Source: Synechococcales cyanobacterium 340R_concoct_173_sub (GTDB taxonomy: Bacteria > Cyanobacteriota > Cyanobacteriia > Leptolyngbyales > Leptolyngbyaceae). Taken from it: DNA of 11,943 bases. Of this stretch, positions 1 through 6,839 are shown piece by piece. Positions within the stretch are counted from its first letter, which is position 1, and every line of letters starts with the position of its first letter. The stretch is taken from the NCBI GenBank assembly GCA_025354065.1, contig JANXNM010000203.1, forward strand, positions 1-11,943, given 5' to 3'. Below the pieces are notes generated by a model that was not told the origin of the DNA, made no database searches, and saw only the letters and a list, made by a program, of their open reading frames with translations. A program made the position numbers and the translations under genes.

Positions 1-1
1 C

Positions 2-145
2 CTCATCGCATCTTCTAGAGGGCTACCCGTCGCCGAAGTCCAACAAATCCAGCAACCCCTACCTCAGGTTGCACAAAACCAAAAATACTCTGCTCCAATT
101 CTAGTCAATATCAAGCTTTTTCCGGAATCGGGCACACTACATTAG
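2..145 (+). CDS. 3' end of an unidentified gene, truncated by the window edge
   Basis: The frame beginning at base 2 is open for 47 codons and stops with TAG at 143-145, only 13 bp before the start of the cyclase gene. The visible tail includes the stretch GLPVAEVQQIQQPLPQVAQ and ends in ESGTLH. It is hydrophilic, rich in Gln and Pro, and shows no membrane segment or catalytic motif. The short spacing suggests cotranscription with the downstream CHASE2 cyclase. In cyanobacteria such cyclases often follow a FecR-domain protein, and this tail could belong to one, but that is inference from context. Nothing in these 47 residues identifies the family, and an open frame this short could also arise by chance. 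Confidence 0.55.
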   Translation, partial: LIASSRGLPVAEVQQIQQPLPQVAQNQKYSAPILVNIKLFPESGTLH

Positions 146-158
146 AACAATGTAATCT

Positions 159-2159
159 ATGCTCCCTTTCTCGGACTTCTTACCCGTGGCCCTCTCCCCC
201 GCCCTCAAAAAAGTCCTTCACCGCACCGCACTCTGGGGAACCGCCCCCACCATTGCGATCGTCATCATCGCCCTGCGACTCCTGGGTTGGCTCCAACCGA
301 TCGAATGGATGGCTCTCGACCAGTTTTTTCGGATGCGGCCCCGCGAAGCCCTAGATGAGAGAGTCGTCATCGTCGGCATTAGTGAATCAGACCTACAAGC
401 CTTAGAACGCTACCCAATCGATGACAAAGCTCTAGCTGACTTAATCAATACCATCAAAAAACAACAGCCAAGAGCGATCGGACTTGATTTATTTCGTGAC
501 TTCCCCGTCGAACCCGGTAACAAACAACTTACTCAAGTCTTCAAAACCACGCCCAATCTAATCGGTATCGAAAAACGCAGTGGCAACCGCGATCGGTCCA
601 GCGTCAACCCATCCCACGTCCTCAAAGCACTCGGTCAAACTAGCTCCAATAACATTTTAATAGACGGCGATGGCAAACTTCGCCGAGCCATAATGTACTG
701 GACAACTCCAGACGGCAGCGAATCTCTCGAAAGTTTTGCCTTACGTCTCGCTCTGATTTACCTAGAAAAAGAAGGCATTGCCCCGATCGCGGCCAACGAA
801 ACAAATCCCGCATTAAAACTCAACCGCAGCATTTTCCCAATTTTTGAACCCTACGATGGCAGCTACATTAATGCCGATGCCGGAGGCTATCAAATATTGC
901 TGAACTACCGAGGACCCAGCCGTTCCTTTCGCACTTACTCCATGCAAGACCTAAAAACCTTGCCTTCTAATGCCTTAAAAGACAAAATAGTCCTGATCGG
1001 AACCACTGCCGAAAGCCTGAAGGACTTTTTCTATACTCCCTACAGCGACAACACTCTCACCAGCCCCGAAAAAACCTACGGAGTCGAAATTCAAGCCAAC
1101 CTCACCAGCCAAATCCTCAGCGCAGCGCTTAACGATCGTCCCCAGATACAAGTCTGGACCGACCCGCCGAAGATGGTCTACGGCATTCCCCTAGTCGATT
1201 GGCGCGAACACCTCTGGATTCTTGGGTGGGCCTGTGTCGGCAGTACGATCGCCTGGTTCATTCGATCGCCCCGACTTGCGGTTATAGCCATGACCCTATC
1301 CGAAGGCGGGTTATTGGTATTAACCTACTACGCCTTTTTACAAGGTTGGTGGATTCCATTGGTGCCGCCTGCTGTGGCCATGGGGATGGCTGCCGTTACC
1401 TTAACCGGATATGTCGCCAGTCAAGAACGCACCGATCGTAAAGTCATGATGAATCTATTTGGGCGATATGTTAGTCCGAAAATAGCTGAGACCATTTGGG
1501 ACGATCGGGATCAACTAATTGCCAATGGCCATGTCAAAGGTCGTAAGATGACCGTGACCGTAATTTTTACTGACATTAAAGACTTCAGCACTATTTCCGA
1601 AAAAACTGATCCAGAAGAGCTAATGGAATGGCTAAATGAATATATGAGTGCTATGACACAGGTCGCTGTTGAACATGGTGCAGTGATTGATAAATTCATT
1701 GGCGACGCGATCATGGCATTATTCGGCGTGCCATTAGCTAGAGAAACACAAGCCCAAATTAATCAAGATGCTGAAAGCGCCATTCGCTGTGCAATAGATA
1801 TGGGTAAAGCCCTAGAAAGTCTGAATGAACAGTGGCGAGTTGCGGGGAAACCGATGATTCAGATGCGCGTCGGGATTGCTACCGGAACCGCAGTCACTGG
1901 GAGTCTTGGTGGTCATCAACGTATGGATTTTACGGCGATCGGTGATACCGTAAATATTGCAGCGCGTTTAGAAAGTTATGATAAATCCATCGATGGTGGA
2001 ATCTGTCGAATTTTGATTAGTGATACAACACAACGATGTACAAATGGCCTATTTCCATCCAAATCTATTGGAGCCGTTCAACTCAAAGGCCGTGAACAAT
2101 CCACCGACGTTTACCAAATTTTGTCACTGCTGTACCCAGGAACTACAACGACTGATTAA
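159..2159 (+). CDS. CHASE2-domain membrane adenylate/guanylate cyclase
   Basis: Predicted class III nucleotidyl cyclase that makes a cyclic nucleotide, probably cAMP, in response to an extracytoplasmic signal. The order is: membrane segment (residues about 26-46), extracytoplasmic CHASE2 sensor (about 52-340), three closely spaced membrane helices (about 352-369, 373-393, 398-418), a short linker with LFGRYVSP (433-440), then the catalytic domain (about 463-655). The metal-binding aspartates are D472 (FTDIKDF) and D516 (DKFIGDAIMA). The transition-state residues are N599 and R603 (GDTVNIAAR). The purine-selecting positions read K512 and T592, the Lys/Thr pair of cyanobacterial adenylate cyclases such as CyaC, which argues for ATP rather than GTP. 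At 666 residues it has a usual length for the family and looks intact. The ATG at 159 has no clear Shine-Dalgarno sequence and lies 13 bp after the upstream stop, which suggests translational coupling. The DUF928 gene follows 200 bp downstream. Confidence 0.95.
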   Translation: MLPFSDFLPVALSPALKKVLHRTALWGTAPTIAIVIIALRLLGWLQPIEWMALDQFFRMRPREALDERVVIVGISESDLQALERYPIDDKALADLINTIKKQQPRAIGLDLFRDFPVEPGNKQLTQVFKTTPNLIGIEKRSGNRDRSSVNPSHVLKALGQTSSNNILIDGDGKLRRAIMYWTTPDGSESLESFALRLALIYLEKEGIAPIAANETNPALKLNRSIFPIFEPYDGSYINADAGGYQILLNYRGPSRSFRTYSMQDLKTLPSNALKDKIVLIGTTAESLKDFFYTPYSDNTLTSPEKTYGVEIQANLTSQILSAALNDRPQIQVWTDPPKMVYGIPLVDWREHLWILGWACVGSTIAWFIRSPRLAVIAMTLSEGGLLVLTYYAFLQGWWIPLVPPAVAMGMAAVTLTGYVASQERTDRKVMMNLFGRYVSPKIAETIWDDRDQLIANGHVKGRKMTVTVIFTDIKDFSTISEKTDPEELMEWLNEYMSAMTQVAVEHGAVIDKFIGDAIMALFGVPLARETQAQINQDAESAIRCAIDMGKALESLNEQWRVAGKPMIQMRVGIATGTAVTGSLGGHQRMDFTAIGDTVNIAARLESYDKSIDGGICRILISDTTQRCTNGLFPSKSIGAVQLKGREQSTDVYQILSLLYPGTTTTD

Positions 2160-2345
2160 CAAAAACTGGGAACCGATTCACTGCATTTAACGTCATGTAA
2201 GGATTATAAGTTTTAGACAGAGAAGGTACGAGATCACAAGCAAATCTCTCTTCACACCACTGATTTAGAGCAGAAAATCATCTAAAAGTACATAAGATCC
2301 GGAATCCGCTTCTATCGACTAGAAGATAAGAAAAAACGCGCACTC

Positions 2346-2350
2346 AGGAG
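2346..2350 (+). promoter_or_regulatory. Ribosome binding site of the DUF928 gene
   Basis: AGGAG lies 9 bases before the ATG at 2360. It is a clean Shine-Dalgarno match, which supports that start; most other genes here lack one. Confidence 0.7.
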
Positions 2351-2359
2351 TCAAATAAT

Positions 2360-3115
2360 ATGCCATCGAAATTCACGACATTACTCACAAGCATTCTCGC
2401 TCTTGTAAGCCTCCAGACCTTTATTGCCACCAGTCCAAATCAATCCGCATTTGCTAAAAACACGATTAAATATCAGCCACCAGGACGTGTCTCCCCCGGT
2501 CGGACAGAAGGTTCAGGAACGAGAAGCATTGGAGATACAAGCTGTCCAGGGTCACAAAAATCGCTCTTTCTCGCTACCCTCTCCCCAACTCAGCACATCG
2601 GCCAAACTAGCTTAGCTCGGCCAACCCTATACGCCTATTTCACCGGAGATCAAGCTCTCGAAATTCGTCTGCGTCAAGTCGGAAAATTAGGAGTGGTCTG
2701 GAAGCAAACTATCCAACCGAAGACCCCAGGATTTCAAGCTATTCCCTATCCAAAGGATGCTCCAGAATTAATCACGGGGGAAAATTACAATTGGTCTGCC
2801 AGCATCATTTGTAATCCTGCTGAATCCTACAAAATTGCTGGAATCACCTATGCCAGCCTTACCCGAATCGAAGAACCTCCGACGCTACAAGACTTACTCA
2901 AATCTAGCAAAACCGTGAACGATCGTGCTGAAAGCTATGCCAATAGTTCTCTTTGGTATGAGGCGCTCGATGCTTTAGCGGCTGCAAAATTGAATAATCC
3001 CGAAGACATCACCATTCAGACTGAATTGATCAATCTTTTAGAGCAAGTGGGTCTGAACAAAACCGCTAAACAAGAACGGGACTATACCATCAAAAAAGTG
3101 CATCCAAATCCTTAA
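2360..3115 (+). CDS. DUF928 family secreted protein
   Basis: Protein of 251 residues and unknown biochemical function. Residues 8-25 form a hydrophobic signal-peptide core, followed by a plausible signal peptidase I site after AFA (residue 32), so it is probably exported to the periplasm or outer surface. The mature N-terminus has the Pro/Gly/Arg-rich PPGRVSPGRTEGSGTR typical of DUF928, then a cysteine (C62). A beta-rich central part (about 86-170) contains LYAYF and a second cysteine in ASIICNPAE (C151); C62 and C151 could form a disulfide. The last 65 residues are helical and resemble a degenerate tetratricopeptide pair (SLWYEALDALAAAKLNNPED, then LLEQVGLNKTA), as the family usually shows. 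DUF928 genes are common in cyanobacteria and are often found near CHASE2 or CHAT-domain genes. Its position after the CHASE2 cyclase suggests a shared envelope-sensing role, but that is inference. The family call is made from motif memory. Confidence 0.8.
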   Translation: MPSKFTTLLTSILALVSLQTFIATSPNQSAFAKNTIKYQPPGRVSPGRTEGSGTRSIGDTSCPGSQKSLFLATLSPTQHIGQTSLARPTLYAYFTGDQALEIRLRQVGKLGVVWKQTIQPKTPGFQAIPYPKDAPELITGENYNWSASIICNPAESYKIAGITYASLTRIEEPPTLQDLLKSSKTVNDRAESYANSSLWYEALDALAAAKLNNPEDITIQTELINLLEQVGLNKTAKQERDYTIKKVHPNP

Positions 3116-3272
3116 TCTACTCCACTACAATCAAAAGTGGCTATGCGGATACCCCTAAACTTCCAACCGTTGAACATCCTGCAACCCATGAATTGCTCAA
3201 ACAGAGTATGGAGTTGCTTCAATGTCTATCGATACAATTAGCGGCGAGTGCTAGTTTGACGGCCCATGAATC

Positions 3273-3302
3273 GGTTTACAGAAAACTGGTTTACAGAAAA
3301 CT
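3273..3302 (+). repeat. Perfect 15-bp tandem duplication
   Basis: GGTTTACAGAAAACT occurs twice head to tail with no mismatch (3273-3287 and 3288-3302), 57 bp before the coaX start. The unit is exactly five codons. In the frame that is open from 3070 to the TAG at 3307-3309 it encodes VYRKL twice. Confidence 0.9.
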
Positions 3303-3358
3303 ACTGTAGCCAAGAAAGTTAAATTCTAGCTAGACAATACCCTCATCCCCTAAGATTT

Positions 3359-4270
3359 ATGTGCCTTTATTCGACAGAAATTAACTTTCCCGTCCCTCCG
3401 AATCGATCCCATAAAACATTCCGAAAATTTGGATTAAGCGATTGTTCCCTCATATCTGATGATTGGTTAGCGTTGTCTATTGGTAACTCAAGATTGCATT
3501 GGGCTTGGTTTTCTGAGGATGTATTGCAGGCAAGTTGGGATACGGCCCATTTGGATGCATTTGGGATTCAACATTTGATTATTAATCAGTTTAATTTTCA
3601 CCGTTGTCAATTAATTGATCCGAGTATTCCCCTTCCACAGTGGGAAAGCATACCAGAACTCTGGATAATTTCAGTGGTTCCCCATCAAACACAGTTTTGG
3701 CAGCAATATCTACGATCGAACTTGCTGACCTTGAGCGATATCCCACTGGGTGATGCCTATCCGACGTTAGGTGCAGATAGAGCGATCGCGGCTTGGGAAG
3801 CAGTTCAGTTGGCACGCGGAGCTGCTTTAGTGATTGACTGTGGAACTGCACTGACCTTGACGGGGGCTAATGCCGAAGGTTGTTTAGTGGGGGGTGCAAT
3901 TTTGCCCGGTTTGCGGCTTCAACTTCAGTCGCTTGGACAATCAACCGCTGCCCTTCCAACGCTGGTACCAGAAAATATTCAGACCCCAACTCGATGGGCG
4001 ATGAACACAGCGGAGTCGATTTCAAGTGGAGTGTTATATAGCATTGTATCTAGTGTAAATAGTTTTATCGAAGATTGGCAGACACGCTTCCCGAATAGCC
4101 CAATCTACATTACAGGTGGCGATACAATCTTTATTAGCGACCTGATCAGACAATATCTACCCGATTTGACATCACAATTACGCCCTGAGAAAGATCTGGC
4201 ATTCTTAGGTATGAGTACTCTTCGTCAATATCAAATACAGCACCCATTGCCCAGTTGCGTTCAGTTATAA
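3359..4270 (+). CDS. coaX: Type III pantothenate kinase
   Basis: Phosphorylates pantothenate with ATP to 4'-phosphopantothenate, the first step of coenzyme A synthesis; cytosolic member of the ASKHA superfamily. Visible motifs in order: nucleotide-binding loop SIGNSRLHWAWF (40-51), pantothenate-side motif YPTLGADRAIAAWEA (134-148) with the likely catalytic D140, DCGTALTLT (160-168) around the monovalent-cation and phosphate site, GGAILPGLRL (178-187), NTAESISSGVLYSI (216-229), and the C-terminal YITGGD (250-255). The loop has Ser40 where many CoaX proteins have Asp. The IGNSRLHWA wording is, from memory, usual in cyanobacterial CoaX. At 303 residues it is longer than the usual 240-270, because about 36 residues precede the first motif. 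The ATG at 3359 is the only in-frame ATG upstream of that motif, so I keep it although no Shine-Dalgarno sequence is visible. It converges on the exonuclease gene. Confidence 0.92.
   Translation: MCLYSTEINFPVPPNRSHKTFRKFGLSDCSLISDDWLALSIGNSRLHWAWFSEDVLQASWDTAHLDAFGIQHLIINQFNFHRCQLIDPSIPLPQWESIPELWIISVVPHQTQFWQQYLRSNLLTLSDIPLGDAYPTLGADRAIAAWEAVQLARGAALVIDCGTALTLTGANAEGCLVGGAILPGLRLQLQSLGQSTAALPTLVPENIQTPTRWAMNTAESISSGVLYSIVSSVNSFIEDWQTRFPNSPIYITGGDTIFISDLIRQYLPDLTSQLRPEKDLAFLGMSTLRQYQIQHPLPSCVQL
3782..3789 (+). repeat. HIP1 octamer GCGATCGC (in coaX)
   Basis: Perfect copy of the highly iterated palindrome of many cyanobacterial genomes. Here it spans codons in the ADRAIAA segment of CoaX. Confidence 0.85.
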
Positions 4271-4282
4271 GCTGGTATTAAT

Positions 4283-5071
4283 CTAGGCTAAATCTAGGCC
4301 CAATTGCGAACCCGACCGCTCTAAGGCAATCCGTTCTACATCGCCCCGTTGATACATGATGGTTGAATTTCGGCGAGAGGTGTGCGACCGGATGCCTGCG
4401 TCGGTGAGAATTGCGATCGCTTTGTAAGTTTGGCAATTGAGAATCAGGGCGGCTTCACGATCAGGCAGCCATTGTTTAGTAAAGCGTTTTAGTAATTCAT
4501 CATCTGGAGTCTCTAGCATTTCATGAAGCAATCGCTCTAGTAATAACCAACAGGCTAAAGTATCTGATTCAGCTCGGTGCGAAGGTCCAACATCAAAACC
4601 GAAATGTTGGACCAAATTTGGTAGACTGCGAGAGGGCAAATCCGGCAACATTAATCGCGAAAAAATGACAGTACAAAGCCGATCGGTTTTTGCTTTTTCA
4701 AATTCAATGCCATGAGTTTTGAGTTCCGATCGCATAAATGGATAGTCGAAATCCAAATTGTGACAGACCAAAACGCCTGATTTTAAATGTTCATGATAAT
4801 CCGGCCAGACATATCTTGCATCGGGGGCATCATCTACCATATCTTGAGTAATCCCGGTGACGCGGGTGATATGATATGGCACCTCAGATTGACTATTAAT
4901 TAATGTACTATACTGCCCTTGGATACCATCTTTGAGATTGGCGTGGAGAACAGATATTTCGGTAACGCGGGCGATCGGTGGCTTGAATCCAGTGGTTTCT
5001 AGATCAGATACTACAAAATCACGGGTTGCTAAATTTCGATAAAAGGCTAACAAGTCGGTTGATAACAACAT
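4283..5071 (-). CDS. DEDDh 3'-5' exonuclease (DnaQ/epsilon-like)
   Basis: Predicted metal-dependent 3'-5' exonuclease of the DnaQ fold (262 residues from this start). ExoI is VSDLETTGF (DxE at residues 23 and 25), ExoII is HNLDFDYPF (NxxFD) and ExoIII is SHRAESDTLACW (HxxxxD), giving the complete DEDDh set. The remaining 60-70 C-terminal residues form a tail of unknown role that contains WLPDREAALILN and is not a polymerase or helicase domain. It is therefore a stand-alone exonuclease, plausibly in repair, proofreading or RNA trimming. Start choice: the ATG at 5071 gives MLLSTDLLAFYRNLATRDF, directly before the catalytic strand. A TTG at 5134 would add 21 residues, but these are encoded by a 15-bp repeat array overlapping the upstream terminator, so I prefer 5071. 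No Shine-Dalgarno sequence is visible. A terminator separates it from the helicase gene, so it is probably transcribed on its own. It ends 12 bp from the end of coaX. Confidence 0.9.
   Translation of the reverse strand: MLLSTDLLAFYRNLATRDFVVSDLETTGFKPPIARVTEISVLHANLKDGIQGQYSTLINSQSEVPYHITRVTGITQDMVDDAPDARYVWPDYHEHLKSGVLVCHNLDFDYPFMRSELKTHGIEFEKAKTDRLCTVIFSRLMLPDLPSRSLPNLVQHFGFDVGPSHRAESDTLACWLLLERLLHEMLETPDDELLKRFTKQWLPDREAALILNCQTYKAIAILTDAGIRSHTSRRNSTIMYQRGDVERIALERSGSQLGLDLA
4413..4420 (+). repeat. HIP1 octamer GCGATCGC (in the exonuclease gene)
   Basis: Perfect HIP1 copy inside the C-terminal coding part of the exonuclease, over the KAIAIL segment. Confidence 0.85.
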
Positions 5072-5088
5072 GTGAAATTGTGAACGAG

Positions 5089-5134
5089 GGTTTACTTTAG
5101 TAAGGCTTACTTTAACAAGATTTACTCTAAACAA
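5089..5134 (+). repeat. Three imperfect 15-bp tandem repeats upstream of the exonuclease
   Basis: On the + strand the units read GGTTTACTTTAGTAA (5089-5103), GGCTTACTTTAACAA (5104-5118) and GATTTACTCTAAACAA (5119-5134, one base longer). On the coding strand the first two periods are five codons each, giving a repetitive R/K-V-(N/S)-L-x pattern if translation began at the TTG at 5134. The third unit runs into the U-tract of the helicase terminator. Confidence 0.75.
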
Positions 5135-5163
5135 ACATAAAGCACCCCACGACGGAGGTGCTT
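5128..5163 (-). terminator. Intrinsic terminator of the rimO-crhR unit
   Basis: Read on the - strand, AAGCACCTC pairs with GGGGTGCTT (nine pairs including one G-U) around a six-base loop, at 5140-5163. It is followed by the U-rich tract TTATGTTTGTTT. It lies about 60 bp after the helicase stop codon and ahead of the exonuclease start. On the + strand the stem has no T-run after it, so it should work only for the helicase transcript. Confidence 0.8.
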
Positions 5164-5171
5164 CACATTCA

Positions 5172-5192
5172 GTTTTCTAGTTTTTAGAAAAC
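5172..5192 (-). other. AT-rich stem-loop before the terminator
   Basis: GTTTTCTA and TAGAAAAC form a perfect 8-bp stem with a five-base loop, between the helicase stop codon and the main terminator. It has no U-tract of its own. It may protect the mRNA 3' end or assist termination. Confidence 0.5.
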
Positions 5193-5221
5193 CTTATTTC
5201 TGAATTATTGCCAGCTTGTAA

Positions 5222-6700
5222 CTAGCTCTTTAAAACAGGACGAGCGGCATTACCATCACGAGGACGACGATTTCCACCGCCACCACCGCCATAACGACGT
5301 TCTCCGCCACCGCCACTGCCGCCGCCATTACGAGGACGACGATTGTTGCGAGGACGATCTTGATCCAATTCGTCAGGAGTTGGGTCAGCACCGCCGTCCA
5401 TCCAGTTTGGACGAGTTTTGTCATAGAAAAGCTGTAGGGCTGCTGCCGCGATCGTGTGGGTTTCAAAGCCTTCTTCAGCCAATTGAGATACGATCGGCAA
5501 AAAGGATGCCATCCGTTCGCCAATCAATGCATCTTTAAGCTGAGCCTTGAGGTTTTCAAGATGCTTTGCTTCGATTTCTGCACGGGTTGGGACTTCACGG
5601 ATTTCTAGCTTTTGGCGCACATGATGCTCGATGTCACGCAATTTGCGGCGATCCAACGGATGCACGATAGAGATAGCGGTTCCTTCATTCCCTGCACGAC
5701 CAGTTCGGCCAACGCGGTGAACGTAGCTGTCCAGACTATCGGGCAAGTCAAAGTTGATAACGTGAGTTAAGTTGTCTACATGAATACCGCGTGCTGCGAT
5801 ATCCGTTGCGACAATCCAGCGCACTTGATGCTGCTTAAAGCGAACCAAAAGGCGTTCACGTTGGCTCTGGGTCAAGTCTCCGTGATACTCGTCAGCACTG
5901 TGACCAGCGGCTTGAAGTTGGGCCGTTAGGTCAGCCGCTGCTTTCCGAGTCCGCACAAAGATGATGGCTGAAGCCGGATCTTCCAGTTCCAAGATGGGCT
6001 GGAGCGATCGGGCTTTAGTCCAACCACGAGGAATAACGTAAGCGACCTGGTTGATCATGCTGGGTGAAGCATTAGCCAACTCAATTTTCACATCTACTGG
6101 ATTCTTGAGGAAGCGAGCGACCAGCTTACGAATAGATGGCTCCATCGTGGCCGAGAAGAAGGCGGTTTGACGCTCAGTCGGGGCTTGGGTCAAGATTCGT
6201 TCGACATCTTGAATGAAACCCATGTTGAGCATTTCATCAGCTTCGTCCAACACAAACCAACTGATTTGGTTAATACGCAAGTCGCCTCGGTTGAGCAAGT
6301 CAATGACTCGACCAGGTGTTCCGACAACAATTTGTACACCGCGATTCAAGCGGGAAATTTGCAATTCAATAGACTGGCCACCGTAGATAGGCAGGATCTT
6401 CACGCGACGATCGCTGATAAAATTGCGCATTGCGGCACTCACTTGAACCGCCAACTCACGAGTCGGGGTCAAAATTAGAGCTTGAATGTGATTGACCGAT
6501 GGATCAAGCCGCTCAAGAATAGGCAGTGAAAATGCTGCGGTTTTACCAGTTCCGGTCTGGGCAATTCCCATGACATCGCGGCCTGCCAACAGTGGAGGAA
6601 TCGCCTGCTCTTGAATTGGCGTTGGCGTCGTAAAACCTTGTTGCTCTAGAAACTGAGCACACTCTTCGGAAAGTCCCAAGTCGTGAAAAGAAAGCGTCAT
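5222..6700 (-). CDS. crhR: DEAD-box RNA helicase, CrhR type
   Basis: ATP-dependent RNA helicase that unwinds and anneals RNA. All motifs are present, numbered from the ATG at 6700: Q motif with F5 and Q30, motif I AQTGTGKT (47-54), Ia PTRELA (79-84), Ib TPGR (128-131), II DEAD (152-155), III SAT (183-185), IV IIFVRT (246-251), V ATDIAARG (298-305), VI HRVGRTGRAG (328-337). A C-terminal extension (about 371-435) has the conserved GERMASFLPIVSQLAEE, followed by an Arg/Gly-rich tail (about 449-482) likely to bind RNA. The length of 492 residues and the extension match the cyanobacterial cold- and redox-responsive helicase CrhR as I recall it. An upstream TTG at 6760 would add 20 residues (RRYFAAYPFVSP...) not typical of the family, so the ATG at 6700 is preferred; no Shine-Dalgarno sequence is seen. 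It lies 139 bp downstream of rimO on the same strand, and a strong terminator follows. Confidence 0.95.
   Translation of the reverse strand: MTLSFHDLGLSEECAQFLEQQGFTTPTPIQEQAIPPLLAGRDVMGIAQTGTGKTAAFSLPILERLDPSVNHIQALILTPTRELAVQVSAAMRNFISDRRVKILPIYGGQSIELQISRLNRGVQIVVGTPGRVIDLLNRGDLRINQISWFVLDEADEMLNMGFIQDVERILTQAPTERQTAFFSATMEPSIRKLVARFLKNPVDVKIELANASPSMINQVAYVIPRGWTKARSLQPILELEDPASAIIFVRTRKAAADLTAQLQAAGHSADEYHGDLTQSQRERLLVRFKQHQVRWIVATDIAARGIHVDNLTHVINFDLPDSLDSYVHRVGRTGRAGNEGTAISIVHPLDRRKLRDIEHHVRQKLEIREVPTRAEIEAKHLENLKAQLKDALIGERMASFLPIVSQLAEEGFETHTIAAAALQLFYDKTRPNWMDGGADPTPDELDQDRPRNNRRPRNGGGSGGGGERRYGGGGGGNRRPRDGNAARPVLKS
5258..5344 (+). repeat. Low-complexity Gly/Arg-rich coding repeat in the helicase tail
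   Basis: The 15-mer ACGAGGACGACGATT occurs at 5258-5272 and again at 5330-5344, flanking runs of CCGCCA and CCACCG triplets. It encodes the RGG-like tail of the helicase. Such sequence can expand or contract by slippage. Confidence 0.7.
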
Positions 6701-6839
6701 TCGATATGTCCAAAACAAAATAGGGCTTACAAATGGGTACGCTGCAAAATAACGTCGCAACCCACCCTTTACGTCCTAGCGCTCAGTGTCAGCAAGGTTT
6801 TCGGCCTAAGCCAGTAGAAGCGCCAAAACAAGTCTGAAA
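6701..6839 (-). other. rimO-crhR intercistronic region
   Basis: A 139-bp untranslated stretch between the rimO stop and the helicase ATG, on the same strand. On the - strand it has two U-rich segments (GTTATTTTGCAG and CCTATTTTGTTTTGG) that could serve as RNase E cleavage sites. I see no convincing terminator in it, which supports a dicistronic transcript. In Synechocystis the rimO-crhR transcript is, from memory, processed in this region, so processing here is plausible but not shown by the sequence. Confidence 0.5.

Noticed and set aside
150..155. ATGTAA start-stop pair seven bases before the cyclase ATG
   Set aside because: Could act as a minimal upstream frame, but a six-base match arises easily by chance and there is no ribosome binding site for it.
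3121..3139. CCACT/AGTGG inverted repeat after the DUF928 gene as a terminator
   Set aside because: Only a 5-bp stem with a nine-base loop and no following T-run.
3273..3302. Short direct repeats as a CRISPR remnant
   Set aside because: The units are contiguous with no spacers, only 15 bp long and two copies; no cas genes nearby.
5069..5134. 21-residue N-terminal extension of the exonuclease from a TTG start
   Set aside because: The extension is encoded by tandem repeats next to a terminator, and the ATG at 5071 gives the normal family N-terminus; not excluded absolutely.
5230..5523. Open frame antisense-offset to the helicase tail (Val/Ala-rich)
   Set aside because: Shadow of the Gly/Arg-rich helicase codons in another frame; composition explains it fully.
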